A stretch of DNA of 64,000 nt from Streptomyces sp. BK239 (GTDB taxonomy: Bacteria; Actinomycetota; Actinomycetes; Streptomycetales; Streptomycetaceae): assembly GCF_004217285.1 (NCBI RefSeq), contig NZ_SHKS01000012.1:52984-116983 (forward strand). The letters are read 5' to 3'. The stretch's first letter is position 1, and each line of letters starts with the position of its first letter. Under the pieces are notes generated by a model. The model ran no database searches. It saw only the letters and a program-made list of their open reading frames with translations, and was not told the origin of the DNA. Of this stretch, positions 1 to 8,563 are shown in pieces. Position numbers and translations under genes: made by a program.

Positions 1-794
1 ACCGCGAACGGCCACGCCACCAGCAGGGTGATCACCGCGTACAGCGAGTCGGTGAACAAGGGGGAGGCGAACAGCTCGTAGCCGCCGGAGACCAGGACGA
101 CGAGCGAGAACAGCGGGGCGACCACCGGCAGGGGGTCCCAGCCGACGCCGGGGAAGGCGTCCGGGAACACGAAGCTCAGCGCGACCAGCGCGCCCAGCAG
201 GGCGAGCAGCGCCCGCGAGGGCTGCGGCCGGCGGCCGACGAAGTGACGTACGGCCTCCGCCCAGCCGCCCAGCCGGCCCATCGCGTAGAGGAGGACGGCG
301 AAGAAGACGCCGTCGTAGACCACCCGGGCCTCCGCGCCCTCCGTGGTCTTCGGCGAGGCGATGGTGCCGCCCCACCACCAGTCGTCCGGGGTGAACAGGC
401 GCAGCGGGGCGAACTGGTAGGGGACGCCGCCGCGCCGCCACAGAGACCACAGCACCAGCGCGACCACCAGCGGGATCAGCATCCCGACGACCGTCACCGG
501 CGCCAGCCGCTGCGCAGCACGCCCCTCCTTCGGCGGCCGGTACCCGAGACGCCAGACGCCGGGCCGTGCCTCGGGCCGCGGCTCGTTCAGCCAGGCGGCC
601 ACGGCGGAGGAGGGGGGCTGCGCCGGCTCCGCGCTCTGCTCGGACGCGCCTGGAGCCCGCGTCGGCCGGGGCGGTGTCCGTGGGGGCGCCGGGGGTACCT
701 GGGACGGGGTCGGCGGCGTCGGCGGCGGCCCCGCAGGGCGTGGTACAGGGCTCGCGTGTGTGTCGTGCGTGTCCCGCGTCCCGTCGCTGTTCAT
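1..794 (-). CDS. Integral membrane protein, 3' end outside the window
   Basis: I do not recognise a named family. From the ATG at 794 the minus strand is open to the window edge (264 codons seen, no stop). The first ~85 residues are Pro/Ala/Thr-rich and probably cytoplasmic. A hydrophobic segment follows at about residues 99-117 (VTVVGMLIPLVVALVLWSLW), then a loop with a Trp-rich patch (DDWWWGG), then at least three more hydrophobic stretches (FFAVLLYAMG, ALLALLGALVALSFVF, VVAPLFSLVVLVSGG). It is divergent from the aminotransferase gene and shares the 290-bp upstream region with it. The coding frame and hydrophobic pattern are clear; the function is unknown. Confidence 0.75.
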   Translation of the reverse strand, partial: MNSDGTRDTHDTHASPVPRPAGPPPTPPTPSQVPPAPPRTPPRPTRAPGASEQSAEPAQPPSSAVAAWLNEPRPEARPGVWRLGYRPPKEGRAAQRLAPVTVVGMLIPLVVALVLWSLWRRGGVPYQFAPLRLFTPDDWWWGGTIASPKTTEGAEARVVYDGVFFAVLLYAMGRLGGWAEAVRHFVGRRPQPSRALLALLGALVALSFVFPDAFPGVGWDPLPVVAPLFSLVVLVSGGYELFASPLFTDSLYAVITLLVAWPFA

Positions 795-1084
795 CGCCCT
801 TGCCCCCTGACCAGCCGCTCCGTCCACCGTCAGCGAGTCAATCTAACGCCCCGTCCGAAGGAGTCCACCGCTCACACGGCCGGGCCCGGTCCGGGGGCCG
901 CCGGGCCCGCTATGTCCACGGCGGACAACCGGTCCCGGCGACAACGCCCACATGGAGCATGCCCACCCTTTCCGAACCGCCCTAACCTGCGAGAAACGAA
1001 GTCCGAGCGTCCTCACCACACCCGGAACAACCGGAACCGCCGCACACCCGGAATCCCGGGTCGCAAGATCATCAGGGAGCCCCC
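795..1084. promoter_or_regulatory. Divergent intergenic region, membrane protein / gabT
   Basis: This 290-bp spacer must hold the promoters of both divergent genes. A GGGAG ribosome binding site lies about 7 bases before the gabT ATG. I see no clear operator palindrome or RNA gene. Confidence 0.4.
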
Positions 1085-2419
1085 ATGACCGCACTTCCGC
1101 AGGAGCGCCGCGTCGTCACCGCCATCCCCGGCCCGAAGTCGCAGGAGCTGCAGGCCCGCCGCACCGCCGTGGTCGCGCAGGGCGTCGGTTCCGTGCTGCC
1201 GGTGTTCACCGCGCGCGCCGGCGGCGGCATCATCGAGGACGTCGACGGCAACCGCCTCATCGACTTCGGCTCCGGCATCGCCGTGACCTCCGTCGGCGCC
1301 TCCGCCGAGGCCGTCGTGCGCCGCGCGAGCGCCCAGCTCGCCGACTTCACCCACACCTGTTTCATGGTCACCCCCTACGAGGGCTACGTGGAGGTCGCCG
1401 AGGCCCTCGCCGAGCTCACCCCGGGTGACCACGCCAAGAAGTCCGCGCTGTTCAACTCCGGCGCCGAGGCCGTCGAGAACGCCGTCAAGATCGCCCGTTC
1501 TTACACCAAGCGCCAGGCGGTCGTCGTCTTCGACCACGGCTACCACGGCCGCACCAACCTCACCATGGCGCTGACGGCGAAGAACATGCCGTACAAGCAC
1601 GGCTTCGGCCCGTTCGCGCCCGAGGTCTACCGCGTCCCGGTCGCCTACGGCTACCGCTGGCCGACCGGCCCGGAGAACGCCGGCCCCGAGGCCGCCGCGC
1701 AGGCCATCGACCAGATCACCAAGCAGGTCGGCGCGGACAACGTGGCCGCGATCATCATCGAGCCGGTGCTCGGCGAGGGCGGCTTCATCGAGCCGGCCCG
1801 GGGCTTCCTGCCCGCGATCCGCCAGTTCGCCGCCGACAACGGCATCGTGTTCGTCGCCGACGAGATCCAGTCCGGCTTCTGCCGCACCGGCCAGTGGTTC
1901 GCCTGCGAGGACGAGGGCATCGTCCCCGACCTGATCACCACCGCCAAGGGCATCGCGGGCGGTCTGCCGCTCGCCGCCGTCACCGGCCGCGCCGAGATCA
2001 TGGACGCCGCGCACGCGGGCGGCCTCGGCGGCACCTACGGCGGCAACCCGGTCGCCTGCGCCGGCGCGCTCGGCTCCATCGAGACGATGAAGGAGCTCGA
2101 CCTCAACGCGCGGGCGAAGAGCATCGAGGCGACCATGAAGGCCCGTCTCACCGCCATGCAGGACAAGTTCGACGTCATCGGCGACGTCCGCGGCCGGGGC
2201 GCGATGATCGCGATCGAGCTGGTCAAGGACCGCGCCACCAAGGAGCCGAACCCGGAGGCGACCGCCGCGCTCGCCAAGGCCTGCCACCAGGAGGGGCTGC
2301 TCGTCCTGACCTGCGGCACCTACGGCAACGTGCTGCGCTTCCTGCCCCCGCTGGTCATCGGCGACGACCTGCTCAACGAGGGACTCGACATCATCGAGCA
2401 GGCCTTCGCCCGCGTCTGA
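1085..2419 (+). CDS. gabT: 4-aminobutyrate aminotransferase (GABA transaminase)
   Basis: PLP-dependent class III aminotransferase of 444 residues, the usual GabT length. It moves the amino group of GABA to 2-oxoglutarate, giving succinic semialdehyde and glutamate, in the cytoplasm. The PLP lysine is K288 in TTAKGIAGGLPLAAVTGR; the conserved IIIEPVLGEGGF and FVADEIQSGFCRTG segments sit before it, and the N-terminal glycine-rich DFGSGIAV motif is present. ATG 1085 follows a GGGAG ribosome binding site. An aldehyde dehydrogenase lies 1.3 kb downstream and could oxidise the semialdehyde product, but it is coupled to a different gene, so that link is inference. Related ornithine-type aminotransferases are the main alternative. 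Confidence 0.88.
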   Translation: MTALPQERRVVTAIPGPKSQELQARRTAVVAQGVGSVLPVFTARAGGGIIEDVDGNRLIDFGSGIAVTSVGASAEAVVRRASAQLADFTHTCFMVTPYEGYVEVAEALAELTPGDHAKKSALFNSGAEAVENAVKIARSYTKRQAVVVFDHGYHGRTNLTMALTAKNMPYKHGFGPFAPEVYRVPVAYGYRWPTGPENAGPEAAAQAIDQITKQVGADNVAAIIIEPVLGEGGFIEPARGFLPAIRQFAADNGIVFVADEIQSGFCRTGQWFACEDEGIVPDLITTAKGIAGGLPLAAVTGRAEIMDAAHAGGLGGTYGGNPVACAGALGSIETMKELDLNARAKSIEATMKARLTAMQDKFDVIGDVRGRGAMIAIELVKDRATKEPNPEATAALAKACHQEGLLVLTCGTYGNVLRFLPPLVIGDDLLNEGLDIIEQAFARV

Positions 2420-2699
2420 GGAGTGCGGCGCCGGGGGCAGAGTGTGAAGAACGTGTGCGGGGTGGATGGCGGGACGGAAATCCGTCTGTCGCCGCGGGAT
2501 CGACTGCCGTAGGTTCTAGGCAGATGAGAGATACACCCTGCCCGCAGGTGACTGCGGGCGCCCAGGCCGGGGCCTCCCCAGCTCCGACCTGGTCGTGCTT
2601 CGCGCACACAACCGGGGCCCAGCGCTTCGGATCTCCTCACCGATCGGACGGTCGCCCGCCCCAAACCCCCCGGGGCGGCCGGCGTTCCGGTCCGGACGG

Positions 2700-2733
2700 C
2701 CACCCCGGAACCACCCCCCCTGTTCCGGGGTGG
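2700..2733. terminator. Perfect 12-bp terminator hairpin
   Basis: CCACCCCGGAAC at 2700-2711 pairs exactly with GTTCCGGGGTGG at 2722-2733 around a 10-base C-rich loop. It lacks a T-tract, as is common in Streptomyces. Confidence 0.65.
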
Positions 2734-2768
2734 CCGACCTCCTTCTGACGCGCCGACCACGCGACGCG

Positions 2769-2804
2769 GACCCCGGGACCTCACGGCCCGGGGTCTTCTT
2801 CTTC
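2769..2804 (+). terminator. Terminator hairpin with TTCTTCTTC tail
   Basis: GACCCCGGG (2769-2777) pairs with CCCGGGGTC (2787-2795), followed at once by a T-rich tail. It is the best rho-independent terminator in this gap and closes transcription from the gabT side before the next unit. Confidence 0.65.
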
Positions 2805-2909
2805 CCGCGGGTCCCACGAGCGGTTCCGTACGAGCGCACACCTGCCCCACTTGCCCGACTTGCCGCACGTCCGCCCCGCGCGACGGGCCGCACCTGACAA
2901 GCTGGGCGC

Positions 2910-3731
2910 ATGCCGACCCGCCCCCACCAGCGAGCCGAGGGCGCGTCCGCGCCGCAGGCGATCCCCGACCGGGCTCCGGGAGCCCGCAGGCCGGGCCTCG
3001 AGTTCACGTTCCTGCTGGGCCTGCCCGCCCTCCTCTTCGTCCTCATCACCTGGCAGGTCGCCGTGGACGGCCCGCTGCTGCGGTTCGACGGACGCCTCAG
3101 CCACGCCCTCGTCCACCCCGACCGCGCCTCCGACCTGCTGTCCGCCCTGGGGAACGTGGAGATCGCCGTACCGGCCCTGCTGCTGGCCGCCCTGTACGCC
3201 GTCCGCCGGGGCAACGCGGCCGGCCGGCGCCGATGGTGGCTGCCGCCGGTCACCGCGTTCGTCCTGCTGACGCTGGTGGCGCTGATCGTCGTACCGCTGA
3301 AGGAGTGGACGGCCCGGCCCGGCACGCCCGTCGTGCCGCCCGCCACCGGCTACTACCCGTCCGGGCACACGGCGACCGCAGGCGTCGCCTACGGGGCCGC
3401 CGTGCTCCTGCTGCTGCCCTGGCTGGTCACCGCGGCCGCCCGGCGCGCGGCGGCCGCCCTCGCCGTCGTCCTGGTGCTGGCCGTCTCGTTCGGGCTGGTC
3501 AGACACGGGTACCACTGGCCGCTGGACGTCGTCGCCAGCTGGTGCCTGTGCGTGGTGTTGTTGGGGGCGCTGCGGCTCTTCCTGAGACGCGCCATGAGCG
3601 ACCCCGCCAAACCGGCGCACCCGCGCCCCGCACCCGTACGACTCGGACAAGCGCCCACGCGCCCCCACAGCCCTACGGTGGACCCGGAAACCCAGCACAC
3701 CCCCGAACGGAAGGGCCGGACCGACACATGA
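2910..3731 (+). CDS. PAP2-family membrane phosphatase
   Basis: 273-residue integral membrane protein of the type 2 phosphatidic acid phosphatase superfamily, which removes phosphate from lipid phosphates at the membrane. Five to six hydrophobic helices are visible, starting at FLLGLPALLFVLITW. The active-site elements are KEWTARP, PSGHTAT and RHGYHWPLD. The PSGH core and the last His/Asp are in place, but spacing is short: K-x4-RP rather than K-x6-RP, and R-x3-H rather than R-x5-H, so catalysis may be atypical. Its stop overlaps the next start (ATGA at 3728), so it is translationally coupled to the aldehyde dehydrogenase. No strong ribosome binding site precedes ATG 2910. Confidence 0.8.
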   Translation: MPTRPHQRAEGASAPQAIPDRAPGARRPGLEFTFLLGLPALLFVLITWQVAVDGPLLRFDGRLSHALVHPDRASDLLSALGNVEIAVPALLLAALYAVRRGNAAGRRRWWLPPVTAFVLLTLVALIVVPLKEWTARPGTPVVPPATGYYPSGHTATAGVAYGAAVLLLLPWLVTAAARRAAAALAVVLVLAVSFGLVRHGYHWPLDVVASWCLCVVLLGALRLFLRRAMSDPAKPAHPRPAPVRLGQAPTRPHSPTVDPETQHTPERKGRTDT

Positions 3732-5173
3732 CTTCCACCCACGCCTTCTGGCTCGCCGGCCGCCAGGTCACCGGCGAGGACAGCTTCGACGTCAGCTCCC
3801 CGTGGGACGGCCGTCTCGTCGGCAAGGTCAGCGTGCCGACGGACGCCCAGGTCGAGGAGGCCGTGGCCGCCGCGTACGCCGTGCGGGACGAGTTCGCCGC
3901 CACCCCCGCCCATGTCCGCGCCGCCGCCCTGGACCACGTCAGCAAGCGCCTCGCCGAGCGCACCGAGGAGATCGCCCGGCTGATCTCCGCGGAGAACGGC
4001 AAGCCGATCAAGTGGGCCCGCGGCGAGGTCGGCCGGGCCGTCTCCGTGTTCCGGTTCGCCGCCGAGGAGGCCCGCCGGTTCAACGGCGGCGAGGCGCAGC
4101 GCCTGGACACCGACGCCGGCGGCCAGGGGCGTCTGGCGCTGACGCGACGCTTCCCCAAGGGCGTCGTCCTCGGCATCGCGCCGTTCAACTTCCCGCTGAA
4201 CCTGTGCGCGCACAAGGTCGCCCCTGCCATCGCCGCCGGCGCGCCGATCATCCTCAAGCCGGCCCCGGCCACCCCGCTCTCCGGCCTGATCCTCGGCGAC
4301 CTGCTCGCCGAGACCGACCTGCCCGCCGGCTCCTGGTCGATCCTCCCGGTCGCCAACGACAAGATGCCCGCCCTCGTCCAGGACGAGCGGCTGCCGGTCA
4401 TCTCCTTCACCGGTTCCGAGAAGGTCGGCTACGCGATCATGGACTCGGTGCCGCGCAAGCACTGCACCCTGGAGCTCGGCGGCAACGGCGCGGCCGTCGT
4501 CCTCGGCGACTGGTCCAGCGACGCGGACCTGGACTGGGCCGCCGCCCGCATCGCCACCTTCTCCAACTACCAGGGCGGCCAGTCCTGCATCTCCGTGCAG
4601 CGCGTGATTGCGGACGCCGCCGTGTACGACCGGCTGCTGCCGCGCATCGTCGCCGCCGTCGAGGCCCAGGGCACCGGTGACCCGTCCGACGACGCGACCG
4701 ACGTCGGCCCGCTGGTCAGCGAGGAGGCGGCCAAGCGCGTCGAGACCTGGGTGGACGAGGCCGTCGCCGCGGGCGCGACCCTGCTCACCGGCGGCAAGCG
4801 CGACGGCGCCACCTACGCGCCGACCGTGCTCACCGACGTGCCCGCGGACGTCACGATCGCCTGCGAGGAGGTCTTCGGACCGGTCCTCACCGTGCGCAGG
4901 ACGGACGGCGAGGACGAGGCCTTCGCCGCCGTCAACGACTCCAAGTACGGCCTTCAGGCGGGCGTGTTCACCCACGACCTCCAGGTCGCCTTCCGCGCCC
5001 ACCGCGCGCTCGAGGTCGGCGGCGTCGTCATCGGCGACGTGCCCTCCTACCGCGCCGACCAGATGCCCTACGGCGGCGCCAAGCAGTCGGGCGTCGGCCG
5101 CGAGGGCGTGCGGTTCGCGATGGACGACTACACCTACGAGCGGGTGCTGGTCCTCACCGGCCTCGCGCTCTGA
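3728..5173 (+). CDS. NAD(P)-dependent aldehyde dehydrogenase
   Basis: 481-residue ALDH-superfamily enzyme that oxidises an aldehyde to the acid or acyl product in the cytoplasm. It shows the cofactor and active-site landmarks: GIAPFNFPLNL, KPAPATPLSG, SFTGSEKVGYAI, the general-base glutamate in TLELGGNGA, the catalytic cysteine in GGQSCISVQR, and CEEVFGPVL near the C-terminus. ATG 3728 overlaps the stop of the PAP2 gene, which fixes the start. Succinic semialdehyde, lactaldehyde and phosphonoacetaldehyde dehydrogenases look alike at this level; nearby gabT makes succinic semialdehyde one candidate, but this is inference. Confidence 0.85.
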   Translation: MTSTHAFWLAGRQVTGEDSFDVSSPWDGRLVGKVSVPTDAQVEEAVAAAYAVRDEFAATPAHVRAAALDHVSKRLAERTEEIARLISAENGKPIKWARGEVGRAVSVFRFAAEEARRFNGGEAQRLDTDAGGQGRLALTRRFPKGVVLGIAPFNFPLNLCAHKVAPAIAAGAPIILKPAPATPLSGLILGDLLAETDLPAGSWSILPVANDKMPALVQDERLPVISFTGSEKVGYAIMDSVPRKHCTLELGGNGAAVVLGDWSSDADLDWAAARIATFSNYQGGQSCISVQRVIADAAVYDRLLPRIVAAVEAQGTGDPSDDATDVGPLVSEEAAKRVETWVDEAVAAGATLLTGGKRDGATYAPTVLTDVPADVTIACEEVFGPVLTVRRTDGEDEAFAAVNDSKYGLQAGVFTHDLQVAFRAHRALEVGGVVIGDVPSYRADQMPYGGAKQSGVGREGVRFAMDDYTYERVLVLTGLAL

Positions 5174-5218
5174 GCGGACGCCGGGGCGTGGTGCGAGACA
5201 CGCCGTAGCCCTTCCGAA

Positions 5219-5289
5219 GGGGCCCGGCACCGAGGCCGTCCGGATGCTGTCCGCATCCTGGGCCTTCCGGTGCCGGGCCCCTTCTCTGC
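5219..5289. terminator. Bidirectional terminator between ALDH and GH3
   Basis: A stem of about 19 bp with few mismatches: 5219-5237 pairs with 5261-5281 around a smaller internal hairpin, followed by TTCTCT. It separates the converging aldehyde dehydrogenase and GH3 genes. Confidence 0.75.
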
Positions 5290-5308
5290 GCCGGCCCCCT
5301 CCGGACCC

Positions 5309-8179
5309 TCAACCGGAGAAGCCGACGCGCGCGAGCCGCAAGGGGCCGCGCAGCCTCAGCCGCAGATCCCGCACGCCCGCCGCGGTGAACGGGGCGTCCA
5401 GGGTGACGTAGTCGTACGGTCCCGCCGTCGGCGTCGCGAGGGTCAGCGCGGCGAGGACCGGGCCGCCGTCCACGGTCAGCTCCACCGTGCCCGAGCCGGC
5501 CGCCGCCACGCTCACGCCGGCCGTCCCGCCCCCGAAGTCGCAAGCCCGGTACAGCAGTTCGCCCGCGCCGCCCGCGGCCGGCGTCACCGCGTCGCCCGAC
5601 GCCTTGGTCAGGTCGACGATCTCGGTCCCGCCCTGCTCGTCGAAGTCGACGGCCGCGAGCCCGTCGCGGAGCACCGGGCGCGGGGCGGCCGGCTCCCCGT
5701 CGAGCGTGACCGTCGTCCGCAGCCGCACGTCCTCGCTGGAGGAGCCCACCAGCAGGTCGTACGGGCCCGGCTCCAGCCGCCGGCCGCCCCGCGCCACGTC
5801 CCAGAACGCGAAGGCGGACAGCGGGACCTCGAAGGACACCTCGGCCCCCTCGCCCGGCGCGAGCGTCAGACGGCGGTGGGCCAGCAGCTCACGGCGCGGC
5901 CGGGTCACCGACGGGTCCACCGCGCGCGTGTAGAGCTGCGCCACCTCGTCGGCGGGCACGTCCCCCATGTTGACGACCGTGAAGGACACCCGCGCCGTGT
6001 CCTCGCCGTCGTCCCCGAGGCGCGCCTTCAGATCGGCGTACGCGAACGACGCGTACGACAGCCCGTGCCCGAACGGGAACAGCGGCCTGCCCTCGAAGTA
6101 CAGGTACGTCTGCCGGCCGCCGATCACGTCGTAGTCGAGCAGGTCGGGAAGGTCCGCGTCGTCGGCGTACCAGGTCTGCGGCAGGCGGCCCGCGGGGGAG
6201 ACGTCGCCGGCCAGCACCCGCGCCAGCGCCGTGCCCCCGGCCTGGCCGCCGTGCGCCGTCCACAGCACCCCGGACAGCGGCCCCGCGTCGAACGCGTACG
6301 GGTAGGCCGACACCAGCGCGAGCACCACGCGCGCGTCGCCGGACCGGGCCGCCGCCAGGAGCCGCTCCTGCTGCGCGGGCAGGCGCAGGGTGGTGCGGTC
6401 CTCGGTCTCCCGGCCGTTGATGTGCGGGTCGTTGCCCGCCACCACCACGACGACGTCCGCCTCGGCGGCCACCCGGGCCACCGCGTCCTCGCCGCGCTCG
6501 ACGACGACCAGCTCGAACACCTCGGGCTCGTCCTCGGCAACCTTCACACCCTCGGCGGTGACACAGACGTGGCGACCCGTTCCGATGTGCCGGAGGAGGT
6601 GACCGTTGCCATGGGCGTCGGTCCCGGAGCCCGGTGCCGCCTCCAGGCGGAACGTCTCCTGCACCACCCAGCCGCCGGGCCGGTCGGCGGAGGCCCGCAG
6701 GAAGCCGTCCTCGGCGACCGAGAGGTAACGGCCGTCGGGAGCGCGCAGGGTGAGGACCCCGTCGCCCCAGTCGGCGAGCGCCAGCTCCGTGCCGGCGGGG
6801 CCGGCCGTGAGCGGGGGGAGGTCGGTGCGGCCCGCGAGCAGCGCCGGGTCCAGAGCGCCCTGCGCGCCACGCGTCTCGTCGGCTGCCTCGGGGGCGGCCG
6901 GGACGTGCAGGAACGTGCCCGCGGACGTCTTCAGCAGGACGCGGTCCACGCCCTCCGCGAACGCCACGCGGTCCGCCCCGAACCGCTCGTACAACCCCTC
7001 CAGGGGAGTCGAGCGGTGGATCAGCGTGCCGCTGTACCAGTCGAGCTTGCACTCGTCGGCGAGCGGGCCGACCACCGCGATCCGGGTGTCGGCGGCGAGC
7101 GGCAGGACGCCGTCGTTGCGCAGCAGGACCACCGCCTGCTCGGCGGCCTCCAGGGCGAGTGCGCGGTGGGCCGGGGTGTCGAACTCGCCGGTGTCCGCGT
7201 GCGGGTCGTGGTGCGGGTCGAACTCGCCGAGGCGGAAACGGACCGAGAGCTGCCGGCGGACCGCCGTGTCGACGTCGGCCTCGGTCAGCAGGCCCCGCTC
7301 CAGCGCGCCCCGCACCCGGGCGGTGATCTGCGAACCGTCCGTGCCGTGGTCGGTGAAGCTGTCCACGCCGGCGGTGAGCGAGGCCGCCGTCGCCTCCTCG
7401 TGCGTGTCGAAGTAGTGCTCGGAGTCGACCAGGTTGGAGGGGGCGCCCGCGTCCGAGCACACCATCAGCTCCTGCTCGGTCCAGGTGCGCAACTGCTCCC
7501 GCAGATACGGCGAGACATGGTTGGGACGCCCGTTGACCAGGTTGTACGCCGGCATCACCCCGGCGACCGCGCCCGCCTCGACCGTCTCGCGGAAGGCGCG
7601 CAGATCGTACTCGTGCAGCACGCGCGGCCGGACCGAGGAGGACGTGACGTCGCGGCCGGTCTCGTTGTTGTGGGCCAGCCAGTGCTTGAGGACCGGCGCG
7701 GTGCGCCAGTACGTCGGATGCTCGCCGCGCAGCCCGCGGGTGTAGGCGGTCGCGATGGCGGAGGTCAGCTTCGGGTCCTCGGAGTAGCCCTCCTCGTTGC
7801 GGCCCCACAGCGGGTGGCGCAGCAGGTTGACCGTGGGCGACCAGACGTTCAGGCCCACCCGCTCGTCGCGGGCGCGCATCGCGCGGACCTCCCGGGACAC
7901 CGCCTCGCCGACCCGGCGCACCAGGTCCGGGTTCCAGGTCGCGCCGAGCCCCACCGCCTGCGGGAACACCGTCGCCGGGCCCATCCAGGCCACCCCGTGC
8001 AGCGCCTCCTGGCCGGTGCGGAACGCGGCGATCCCCAGGCGTTCGACGGCGGGGACGAACTGGTGCAGGAAGGAGATCTTCTCGTCCAGGGTCAGCCGCG
8101 CCAGCAGGTCGTCGACGCGCTTCGGGAACGGCAGCTGCGGATCGCGGAAAGGCGGCGTGGGCGGCATGGATGCGGTCAC
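5309..8179 (-). CDS. GH3 beta-glucosidase/beta-xylosidase with inserted trefoil-like domain
   Basis: 956-residue glycoside hydrolase family 3 enzyme that should remove beta-linked glucose or xylose from the non-reducing end. The (beta/alpha)8 domain covers about residues 1-330, with the nucleophile D243 in CSDAGAP and substrate-binding KHWLAHNNE. The second domain (IAVVGPLADE onward) is interrupted at about 410-560 by GTFLHVP, GRYLSVAEDG and GRHVCVTAEG units resembling a fascin/ricin-type beta-trefoil. An FnIII-like domain and a C-terminal jelly-roll follow. There is no signal peptide, so it is cytoplasmic. I chose GTG 8179 because GAGGGA sits correctly before it; the longer ATG at 8236 would place the operator inside the coding region. 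Confidence 0.85.
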   Translation of the reverse strand: MTASMPPTPPFRDPQLPFPKRVDDLLARLTLDEKISFLHQFVPAVERLGIAAFRTGQEALHGVAWMGPATVFPQAVGLGATWNPDLVRRVGEAVSREVRAMRARDERVGLNVWSPTVNLLRHPLWGRNEEGYSEDPKLTSAIATAYTRGLRGEHPTYWRTAPVLKHWLAHNNETGRDVTSSSVRPRVLHEYDLRAFRETVEAGAVAGVMPAYNLVNGRPNHVSPYLREQLRTWTEQELMVCSDAGAPSNLVDSEHYFDTHEEATAASLTAGVDSFTDHGTDGSQITARVRGALERGLLTEADVDTAVRRQLSVRFRLGEFDPHHDPHADTGEFDTPAHRALALEAAEQAVVLLRNDGVLPLAADTRIAVVGPLADECKLDWYSGTLIHRSTPLEGLYERFGADRVAFAEGVDRVLLKTSAGTFLHVPAAPEAADETRGAQGALDPALLAGRTDLPPLTAGPAGTELALADWGDGVLTLRAPDGRYLSVAEDGFLRASADRPGGWVVQETFRLEAAPGSGTDAHGNGHLLRHIGTGRHVCVTAEGVKVAEDEPEVFELVVVERGEDAVARVAAEADVVVVVAGNDPHINGRETEDRTTLRLPAQQERLLAAARSGDARVVLALVSAYPYAFDAGPLSGVLWTAHGGQAGGTALARVLAGDVSPAGRLPQTWYADDADLPDLLDYDVIGGRQTYLYFEGRPLFPFGHGLSYASFAYADLKARLGDDGEDTARVSFTVVNMGDVPADEVAQLYTRAVDPSVTRPRRELLAHRRLTLAPGEGAEVSFEVPLSAFAFWDVARGGRRLEPGPYDLLVGSSSEDVRLRTTVTLDGEPAAPRPVLRDGLAAVDFDEQGGTEIVDLTKASGDAVTPAAGGAGELLYRACDFGGGTAGVSVAAAGSGTVELTVDGGPVLAALTLATPTAGPYDYVTLDAPFTAAGVRDLRLRLRGPLRLARVGFSG

Positions 8180-8215
8180 GTGGGGATCCCTCGGCGCTGG
8201 AGCGGAAGAATGCTT

Positions 8216-8229
8216 TCGAAGCGCTTCGA
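8216..8229. promoter_or_regulatory. LacI-type operator, GH3 side
   Basis: Exact palindrome TCGAAGCGCTTCGA with the central CG typical of LacI/GalR operators (AAGCGCTT core). The same 14 bases recur at 8398 and 20723. It lies 36 bp upstream of the GH3 GTG start. Confidence 0.8.
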
Positions 8230-8397
8230 TGCTCATTCGCCTCGGGGGTGGGTGTCAAGGGACCCCACCGCAACAAGTCCGACAACCAGGCGTCATTTCA
8301 AGCCGACTGTGCGCATGGGCGGAACCTGCGAAGCGCCGAGGAATCTTGGGAACGACCCTTGTGTACCCCCTGCCCTTCACTTAACCTCGCAGCAACA

Positions 8398-8411
8398 TCG
8401 AAGCGCTTCGA
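8398..8411. promoter_or_regulatory. LacI-type operator, transporter side
   Basis: A second exact copy of TCGAAGCGCTTCGA, about 150 bp before the binding-protein ATG. It is well placed to control the transporter/GH42/GH95 run. Confidence 0.8.
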
Positions 8412-8563
8412 CGATCCTACGAGCGGCTGGAGTCGCCATCGGGTGCGCCCAGGCCTGGGAAGACCGGGAGTCGGGACGCGCTTCAGCTCAGCCAGATCCA
8501 CTCGAGACACCGCAGCCGACGGCCACCGCCGGGTGTCCTGGTGCGCCATGAAGGGTTGACGCA

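Larger units (their letters stand above)
2420..2909. other. 490-bp intergenic region after gabT
   Basis: There is no convincing gene here. It holds a short 8-bp hairpin with a GTGA loop (2540-2559) soon after gabT and two strong terminator-like hairpins (listed separately). The last ~110 bases must carry the promoter of the phosphatase/aldehyde dehydrogenase pair. No tRNA or recognisable riboswitch was found. Confidence 0.5.
8180..8563. promoter_or_regulatory. Divergent control region of the xyloglucan locus
   Basis: A 384-bp spacer between GH3 (minus) and the binding-protein gene (plus). Two identical 14-bp palindromes lie at its two ends, one 36 bp from the GH3 start and one about 150 bp from the binding-protein start. 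Each is positioned to repress one of the divergent promoters. No other gene is seen. Confidence 0.7.

Noticed and set aside
1013..2287. Long minus-strand open frame opposite gabT
   Set aside because: High-GC antisense shadow: its sequence is Arg/Gly/Asp/Val low-complexity without family motifs, while the plus frame has complete GabT motifs.
2420..2909. Riboswitch or small RNA gene
   Set aside because: Several hairpins are present, but no known conserved core was recognised and two look like plain terminators.
8180..8236. ATG 8236 as the GH3 start
   Set aside because: It would put the operator palindrome inside the coding region and lacks a well-placed ribosome binding site; GTG 8179 has GAGGGA.
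5270..8551. 1093-codon plus-strand open frame across the GH3 gene
   Set aside because: It is the complement of GH3 with Arg/Gly/Val-rich composition and no motifs; GH3 on the minus strand is fully supported.
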